This document shows positions 1-5,400 of a stretch of DNA of 9,806 nt, in pieces. The notes under the pieces are model-generated. The model had not been told where the DNA came from. It made no database searches and was given only the letters and a program-made list of their open reading frames with translations. Every line of letters starts with the position of its first letter. Position 1 is the stretch's first letter. A program made the translations under genes and the position numbers. The stretch comes from Spirochaetaceae bacterium (GTDB lineage Bacteria > Spirochaetota > Spirochaetia > B11-G9). The stretch is taken from positions 1-9,806 of the forward strand of contig DAOVSY010000085.1 in assembly GCA_030633365.1 (NCBI GenBank), read 5' to 3'.

Positions 1-251
1 CGGTCTTTCCCAGAAGGAACTTTTATCTCTAAATTATCAGACGTTGAAGTATAGGTCACATCAATTGTATTCATACCCGGACCGGAAACAGTAAGACTAA
101 TTCTTCCCAGATCAGAAATGATTCCCCTGGGAATATTAATAGGAATAGTAGTGAGATTGTCCTGCTCTGTAAAAGCACATCCTGAAAATAAAAAAATTAA
201 GCTGCTTATAATTATATAGAAAAATACTTTTTTAATTGATTCCTTTCTCAT
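1..251 (-). CDS. N-terminal part of an exported lipoprotein, cut by the left window edge
   Basis: The reading frame opens with ATG at 251-249 and stays open for 83 codons to the window edge, so the C-terminus is missing. The N-terminus is a classic type II signal peptide: a basic start (MRKESIKK), a hydrophobic stretch at about residues 9-22, then FSGC with the lipidated cysteine at residue 25. The lipobox has Phe at -3, which is unusual for enterobacteria but tolerated in spirochaetes. After the cysteine there is a short Thr/Asn-rich spacer, then an apparently beta-rich segment around residues 48-83 with the motif VSGPGM and later VPSGKD. I infer an Ig-like or similar beta-sandwich surface domain, but the family cannot be fixed from this fragment. 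A GGCAGG sequence at 263-268 could be the ribosome binding site, though its spacing of about 11 nt is long. A matched promoter lies at 306-334. Confidence 0.8.
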   Translation of the reverse strand, partial: MRKESIKKVFFYIIISSLIFLFSGCAFTEQDNLTTIPINIPRGIISDLGRISLTVSGPGMNTIDVTYTSTSDNLEIKVPSGKD

Positions 252-305
252 AAAATAAATTACCTGCCTTAGTTAAATAATTTATCGTTTTTACATGACA
301 TATAT

Positions 306-334
306 AGTATATCATAAAAGGCAGTTTTTTTCAG
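306..334 (-). promoter_or_regulatory. Predicted sigma-70-type promoter of the left-edge lipoprotein gene
   Basis: Read on the minus strand, a -35 box CTGAAA (329-334, 4/6 to consensus) is followed after 17 nt by a -10 box TATACT (306-311, 5/6). Transcription would start near 299, giving a leader of about 48 nt before the ATG at 251. The box match and exact spacing support the call, but an AT-rich background makes chance matches possible. Confidence 0.5.
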
Positions 335-351
335 GATCATTCTTTTTAAAT

Positions 352-390
352 TATTCTACAATCTCAACACCACAATTCCCTGTTAGAATA
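352..390 (-). terminator. Hairpin just after the toxin-antitoxin operon, possible weak terminator
   Basis: TATTCTACA at 352-360 is complementary to TGTTAGAATA at 381-390, giving a stem of about 9 bp with one bulged base and a loop of about 20 nt. It begins 4 nt beyond the antitoxin stop codon. On the minus strand it is followed by ATTTAAAAAG and not by a T-run, so it is not a textbook intrinsic terminator. It may instead stabilise the 3' end of the message. Confidence 0.3.
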
Positions 391-394
391 CTTG

Positions 395-688
395 TTATTG
401 CACAAACAGTTCCTTAAATTTTAAAAACAGTTTTTCATCTACTAATTGCTTTGTAGTATACTTATGCAGAATGCTGGTAATAAATGTTTGATACGGAATA
501 CCCTCTTTTTCTGCCTCAAATTTAATTCTTTCAAGATCATTTTCATTTATTCTTAAAGTTATAGCCTTTTTCAAATTTGCAGAGTTGATAATATTATCCA
601 GTTCATTTTTCTCCTGATCATTAAACTCAACATATTTTTCAGCAGCATTTTCTATTTCAATTTCATTTTTAGTCAATTTATATTTCAT
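395..688 (-). CDS. Ribbon-helix-helix (CopG/BrnA-type) antitoxin of a type II toxin-antitoxin pair
   Basis: This 97-residue protein probably binds and neutralises the toxin encoded just upstream and represses the shared promoter. The ribbon-helix-helix DNA-binding fold is visible at about residues 41-80: a beta strand (AITLRIN), helix A (NDLERIKFEAEKE), the turn GIPYQTF, and helix B (ITSILHKY). This block is the hallmark of a widespread CopG-like antitoxin family that pairs with BrnT-like toxins. The acidic N-terminal 40 residues and a charged 17-residue tail flank the fold; either could contact the toxin, which is inference. The ATG at 688 overlaps the toxin stop codon (ATGA, 685-688), so translation is probably coupled. 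A G-rich stretch (GGGGG) lies just upstream. Toxin-first order matches BrnT/BrnA operons. The assignment to this class is firm; the exact subfamily is less so. Confidence 0.85.
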   Translation of the reverse strand: MKYKLTKNEIEIENAAEKYVEFNDQEKNELDNIINSANLKKAITLRINENDLERIKFEAEKEGIPYQTFITSILHKYTTKQLVDEKLFLKFKELFVQ

Positions 689-951
689 TTCCCAGAACCC
701 CCATAGATTTTATTGAATTTTCTACTGGCGTATACAGTTTTTAAGATGATATTCCTATTCTGATCAATTATATATGGAACTGCATGAATATAATTTTTAT
801 ACAAGATTATAAACAGCTTCTGAGAAGGTCTGGATTGATTTTTTAGTGTTGTGATATATTTTTTGTTTAAGATAATTTGCTCAATTTCTACCAGATCAAT
901 ATTTCGTTCTTCTTTCAACTTTCTATATTTATCATCGTCCCAAATGACCAT
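685..951 (-). CDS. BrnT-like toxin (RelE/ParE-like fold) of a type II toxin-antitoxin pair
   Basis: This 88-residue protein is likely a ribosome-dependent or free ribonuclease of the BrnT group. That is inferred from family resemblance and gene order, not shown by the sequence alone. Visible landmarks are the N-terminal IWDDDK motif (residues 3-8), which corresponds to the WDxxK start of BrnT-like proteins, a helical region at about 9-30, strand-forming segments FIILYKNYIHAVPYII (47-62) and IILKTVY (68-74), and the C-terminal ASRKFNKIY (75-83). The last resembles the basic ARKA...REIY ending of BrnT. The ATG at 951 is the only workable start, because the conserved motif begins two residues later. 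No Shine-Dalgarno precedes it: the promoter's -10 box ends 6 nt before the ATG, so the mRNA appears leaderless. The antitoxin gene follows with a 4-nt overlap. Confidence 0.8.
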   Translation of the reverse strand: MVIWDDDKYRKLKEERNIDLVEIEQIILNKKYITTLKNQSRPSQKLFIILYKNYIHAVPYIIDQNRNIILKTVYASRKFNKIYGGSGK

Positions 952-957
952 ATTAAT

Positions 958-986
958 ATAATAAAATTTCTTATTGCTTTTGTCAA
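958..986 (-). promoter_or_regulatory. Strong predicted promoter of the toxin-antitoxin operon, with +1 at the toxin start codon
   Basis: On the minus strand a perfect -35 box TTGACA (981-986) is followed after exactly 17 nt by TATTAT (958-963, 5/6). This is the best promoter match in the window. With the usual 6-7 nt from the -10 box, transcription starts at about 951-950, on the toxin ATG itself. Confidence 0.75.
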
Positions 987-1000
987 TACAATATCAATAA
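971..1000. promoter_or_regulatory. Inverted repeats over the toxin-antitoxin -35 box, candidate antitoxin operator
   Basis: TTGTCAATACAA (980-991) has perfect 4-bp arms (TTGT/ACAA) around CAAT and covers the -35 hexamer. A second, wider inverted repeat TTATTG (971-976) / CAATAA (995-1000) is nearly centred on the same point. Ribbon-helix-helix antitoxins usually bind short palindromes of this kind at their own promoter. The arms are short and AT-rich, so this is suggestive only. Confidence 0.35.
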
Positions 1001-1069
1001 ATATGTAATTCAGAATACAAAATAATTTTTAAGTTAAACCAAATTTTTATCACCAAAATTAATTAAATA

Positions 1070-1876
1070 CTATAACCCCAAGCCAACAATTTCATCAAAC
1101 TCAATAAAAAGAATTTTTGTTTTTTTGTAGGTTACAACTAATCTTAAAGCACTGTTAAAATACTCTTCTTCCATCTCCATTACTGGATTCCCGTTCATTG
1201 TATAGAGTAATTCACTAACCTGATCCTTATTTTTATTGAAGAACACGACATCAGTAATGGGTAGATTAGAATTAAGAGTAAAATAAACTATATCTTTATC
1301 AATAGAAATATCTGAGAACTCAATTTTATACTCATTGATATAAAAATTAGTAGTACCCACAGGTATTATATCAGGGAAAGATTCTTCTTCCTGGACTTCC
1401 AGTGAAACTACATAATTAATAAGACCTGCTACATGAAGAGAAGTCGCCCCATTCGAAGGTAAAGCCCAGCTTTCTACATTTAAATAAAAACCAGTAACTC
1501 CATCATCTTCATCCAATCCTTCAGCACTTAGAAAATCACGAGATCTTCCCATACTTACATATCTGCCAGTATCTGCCAACTGAGAAACTTTTTCTTCCCA
1601 GCTGGAAATTGTTTTATTATGAGCTTCCAGAAGATCTAAACCTTTATCATCCTCAAAAATTTCAAGCCTGGAATCTTCCATGTTCATGAATTCAAATGAT
1701 CCTACATTATCACAAATCCAAAAAACCAGTTCCGTGGATGCCTTATAGAATATTTCATCAGGTCGATTTTTTTTGACAGAAATTTCCCGTAAATCAACAG
1801 TCTGAGCACCAATCCCGGTTATTACACCAAAGAGAAAAAGAACTCCAAAACTAAGGGGCATAAAATTTCTATTCAA
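1070..1876 (-). CDS. Exported protein of unknown function, probable TTG start
   Basis: I do not recognise a family for this 268-residue protein. It begins with a signal peptide: Arg at residue 3, a hydrophobic core at about 8-23, and likely cleavage after GIGA at residue 24, giving a periplasmic or secreted product. The region 35-125 is mixed and charged, with acidic patches (EIFEDDKG, EGLDEDDG) and one Cys at 55. The C-terminal half (about 130-268) alternates hydrophobic and polar residues, for example NFYINEYKIEF, IVYFTLN and ALRLVVTY, which suggests a beta-sandwich. The start chosen is TTG at 1876: it lies in the last codons of the upstream gene (8-nt overlap), has GGAT about 9 nt before it, and supplies the only positive charge in the signal peptide. 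The next start, ATG at 1861, would leave an uncharged n-region and has little Shine-Dalgarno. The gene is co-transcribed with the 154-residue exported protein upstream, so the two may act together. Confidence 0.75.
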   Translation of the reverse strand: MNRNFMPLSFGVLFLFGVITGIGAQTVDLREISVKKNRPDEIFYKASTELVFWICDNVGSFEFMNMEDSRLEIFEDDKGLDLLEAHNKTISSWEEKVSQLADTGRYVSMGRSRDFLSAEGLDEDDGVTGFYLNVESWALPSNGATSLHVAGLINYVVSLEVQEEESFPDIIPVGTTNFYINEYKIEFSDISIDKDIVYFTLNSNLPITDVVFFNKNKDQVSELLYTMNGNPVMEMEEEYFNSALRLVVTYKKTKILFIEFDEIVGLGL

Positions 1877-2333
1877 CTAAATAGATCCAGGTAAACTCAA
1901 CCAACTCACTTTCACTATCAAAATTTATAATGTGTATTTTACCAAAGTGTTCTGTATCTGCAGTTAGAATAAGATAAGTATGCCCGGAAATAATACTTTC
2001 CGGATCCAGAAAAGGATTAAATCCTTCTACTGATAATTCTGTATCACTCTCCAGAGATACAGGTCCAAGATCAATTATCCCTGCCCTACCTGGAAACCAT
2101 TCTGTAAGTTCCGAATTGTTCATTCCAAGACCACTTGGCATATCAAAGATAAAGTCAATTTCCATTGGGAAGCTGCCCTCTGCAGGATCCAGTTTTATGA
2201 GTTCACCATTGCTGAAGCTGAAGCCTTCAAAGGATCTGTCAAAATCTGCCATTTTAATAATCTCTGATGATTCTTCTGCTGTTAAGGGCAGGGCAATGGT
2301 AATCAGCATAATAAATATTACAAAATATTTCAT
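1869..2333 (-). CDS. Small exported protein of unknown function, first gene of a two-gene operon
   Basis: This 154-residue protein has a signal peptide (Lys at 2, hydrophobic core 4-16, likely cleavage after LTA at residue 19), so it is periplasmic or secreted. No cysteine is present, ruling out a lipoprotein. The mature part is acidic and beta-rich. The segment SGHTYLILTADTEHFGKIHI (116-135) followed by VEFTWIY (145-151) resembles a small beta-domain pattern (a 'TY.v.T..g.yaKi.i' strand pair, then a 'f.W.Y' strand) that I associate with secreted proteins of Gram-negative bacteria, but I cannot name the family with confidence. The start is ATG at 2333 with a good Shine-Dalgarno (AAAGGA, 6 nt spacing). 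An out-of-frame ATG at 2340 is not used. Its promoter is at 2400-2428, and the downstream 268-residue gene overlaps its end by 8 nt. Confidence 0.85.
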   Translation of the reverse strand: MKYFVIFIMLITIALPLTAEESSEIIKMADFDRSFEGFSFSNGELIKLDPAEGSFPMEIDFIFDMPSGLGMNNSELTEWFPGRAGIIDLGPVSLESDTELSVEGFNPFLDPESIISGHTYLILTADTEHFGKIHIINFDSESELVEFTWIYLVE

Positions 2334-2399
2334 GTTTCATCCTTTAGTAAAAATATATATCCAAATAATCTAATTTATATATGGTTTTTTGTTTGCAGT

Positions 2400-2428
2400 A
2401 AAATATCATGTAAAATAAGTACGGTCAA
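2400..2428 (-). promoter_or_regulatory. Predicted promoter of the two-gene exported-protein operon
   Basis: On the minus strand, -35 TTGACC (2423-2428, 5/6) is followed after 17 nt by -10 TATTTT (2400-2405, 4/6). The start point would be near 2393, giving a leader of about 60 nt before the ATG at 2333. It lies about 20 bp past the terminator of the preceding operon, which supports a fresh transcription start here. Confidence 0.55.
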
Positions 2429-2448
2429 CAATATTTATTTTTCTACAG

Positions 2449-2471
2449 GAACCCCTCAGATTGAGGGGCTC
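2449..2471 (-). terminator. Hairpin terminator of the large two-gene operon
   Basis: CCCCTCA (2452-2458) and TGAGGGG (2462-2468) form a perfect 7-bp GC-rich stem around a 3-nt loop. On the minus-strand RNA the stem extends to 10 bp with one G-U pair. It starts 11 nt beyond the stop codon of the giant lipoprotein. The following U-tract is poor (TTCCTGTAG), so termination may be incomplete or assisted by Rho. Confidence 0.65.
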
Positions 2472-2481
2472 TTATAATTAT

Positions 2482-5400
2482 TTAATAATTATCCATTCGT
2501 GCTATTAAATTAATAAAATAGACTTTACCAGTGTAGGGTCGATCCGTAAGCCAATTGAAGCCAAACTGCAGAAATCTACCCTGTCTTACAACTGTATAAT
2601 AAGTACCAGTTGAATATGGATCTTTTCCATAAATATAACCATTAACAGGGTTTGTTCCTGTTGAATTATAAACAGAATATCTTATCTGATTTGTATATGA
2701 AATTTGTACATTGACATTATGTGCAGGAGATGTTCCACCAACAAAAGATGTACTGGAAAGAGGACTGCTCCATGTTGAATTACCACTGGTCCACTGATAC
2801 ATAAATACTGGATCACTGGAAAAGGAAGCACTCTCACCATAACCAATTTGAGTAGGATACTGAGTAGAATCAATCAAACCGCTTGTAGGATACCCCCAGC
2901 TGGACCAGTAGGTTTCCACTGTATCAAGTAATCTGGATCCACCATATCCCATGGCAAAAACACCTGCCCTGCCGGAGCTTGTAACGGGTAAATCACCTCC
3001 CGTATTTGAACTTCTATGAACAATATTTCTTGTTTTATTTGAACTGGTGTACAGAGTTGTCCCGGGAGTAATTATTACCGGATCTCCATAAATAATGTAT
3101 CTGTCATCCAAAGTTGTAAAAGAACCTGAGACTTCATCTTCAGGTACCAGAGTTACTTCCCAGTCCGGTATTGTTCCGGAAACTGCAGAATAAGATGCAG
3201 GAAAAGTTGTCCATTCAAGTAAAGTTCGTATTTGTCCGGCCAAATTTGTATCATCAGTATTATCATCATTATAGACAACGGCCATGTGTGAAGAATAGGC
3301 AATCATATAATTACTAAATCGATCAGATTCTCCTTCATCAATAGTTGAGGTTGTTGTATCATCAGCATATGAATTTGAAACGTTAACAAAAACATAGTAC
3401 AGAACACCACTGGGAAGTGCCAGAGTTCTGGAAGTAGCTGTTGTGGAAGCTCTTTCAGTTTTGGTTCCAGTAGGTGAAATTGATGTATAAATATGGTAGG
3501 TATTGGTTCCATATTCTGAAGCATAGGCATCATAATTAATTGTTATACTTCCTGTGCTAGTGTCTCCCTTAGTGGTGTTATATAAATTTGGTTGCCCATA
3601 GAAAATCATATCTGATGTTAAAGTCCCAAAAGTTGTGTTCCCAACAGAATCTACAAAGTAGACCTCTACCCTCTTGGTCCCATATCCGGAAGTTAAATAC
3701 CAGGATCGGGCAGATGAATAGGTATAAGCAGCATATCCCCCTGAGGCTCCATTCCTAACATACATGGTTACTGGAGTTATATCAGTAATACTGCTGTTAA
3801 GAGTTGTATAGGTACTGGTTGTGGATATACCTCCATTATTTATTTTAAAGGAGTTTATAACAGGTGATGTTGTATCCAGTACAATAGAATCATTTATATA
3901 AGATGAAATATTTCCTGCAATATCCATCAACTGAACATAAACAGTTTTTGAACCATCTCCGGAAGGAACTGCAATATTTTTACTGGTATTATAAACTTCC
4001 CAGCTAGTCCAACCATTATTATAAAATCTCATTTGATTGGGGCTACCTGTTGAAGAAATAATTAATGCTACATTTATATCACCACTGTATGCAGCTCCAC
4101 CATCTATTAAAATTGAAGTTGGAACAGGAGCTGTGGTATCGATTGTAATATTTTTTGATCCTGAAGATGACCAGTTACCAGCCTGATCTTTTTCCATTAC
4201 CTGGAGAGTACAAACTGTTGTATCAGGCAAAATTGTGGAATAAGTATAACTGCTTGCTGTTGTTTCTGAAGACCATGTGCTCCAGGAACTACCGTTATAG
4301 AAGCGATACATATAGATACCAATCCCATCTGCAGAACCACTACTCCAGTTGAAAGTTGGTGTTGTATCATTAGTAGGATCATTCCCTGTTACAGGAGGAG
4401 CAATAGGGTTTACTGAATCAATCTGTACTGAACTGGATGCTATTAAACCTATCCAGTTTGTTGTTGACGTATTCTGTTCTTCGACCTCAAAATTATGTAC
4501 TCCATGAGCTAGAGAAGCTAATTCAACACTGTTATTGGCAGTATAAATCCATCCTGAGCCATCAAGCCTATATCGGTAATAATCATTAGATATATCAAAA
4601 CCGGCACCTGAGCTCCAGTCCCAGCTTACATCCGTGTCTGAAGCATTTCGAAGATACAAACCATCTCTTACAACATTCGGCTCAGATGTAAATGTAGTAT
4701 CAACCCAGGTTAAATATGATCCCGATGAAGACCAGTTACCAGCTTCATCTCTTTCCTGAACATAGAGTCTGTAATTATTATTAGCCAATGAACCTGAAGG
4801 TGTAAAACTGGTCAAGGTAGTTTGAGAATAAGCATAGCCGGAAACAATACCTCCGGATTCATATTCAAGTTGATAACGGTATGTACCATTCCCACCACCA
4901 TTACTATTCCATAACCATGTAGGAGTTGTATTTGGAGTATGAGCAATACCAGATACACCAGGAGCAGAAGGTGCTGTAGTATCCCATGACAATGTATAAT
5001 AGGCAGTACTTATATTTCCTGCATTATCTGAAACATCCAGTGTTATTGTATAAGTATCATCATCACCAGTAATTGAAACAAATGTGTTTAATGAATTACT
5101 ATTACTGAAATTAACAATCCCTGTACCAGTATCTGGAGTTCCATTCCACTGAATACTTGAAAGGTCAAGACCGGATTCGTAATCTAAGACAGCACCAGTA
5201 TTATCAATATTAAATATGTCGTTTCTAAGATAAAAACTACCATCATTTTCAACAAATGGAAACACAGTATCAACAAATATAACATCTTCTCCTGAAGCTG
5301 TAAAATTTCCGGCATTATCATATCCTGTCACCTTAAGTATACTTTCACCACTTGAAAGCCCTGTAGAAGGTGCAAAAGTTGGTAACGCAGTTTCAATATA

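Noticed and set aside
1020..1069. Possible terminator after the 268-residue gene (AATTTT/AAAATT hairpin)
   Set aside because: The stem is only 6 A/T pairs with no GC content, which is expected by chance in this AT-rich gap.
2116..2373. Plus-strand open frame of 85 codons
   Set aside because: It lies almost wholly antisense to the 154-residue exported protein, has no Shine-Dalgarno that I can see, and its translation has no recognisable domain.
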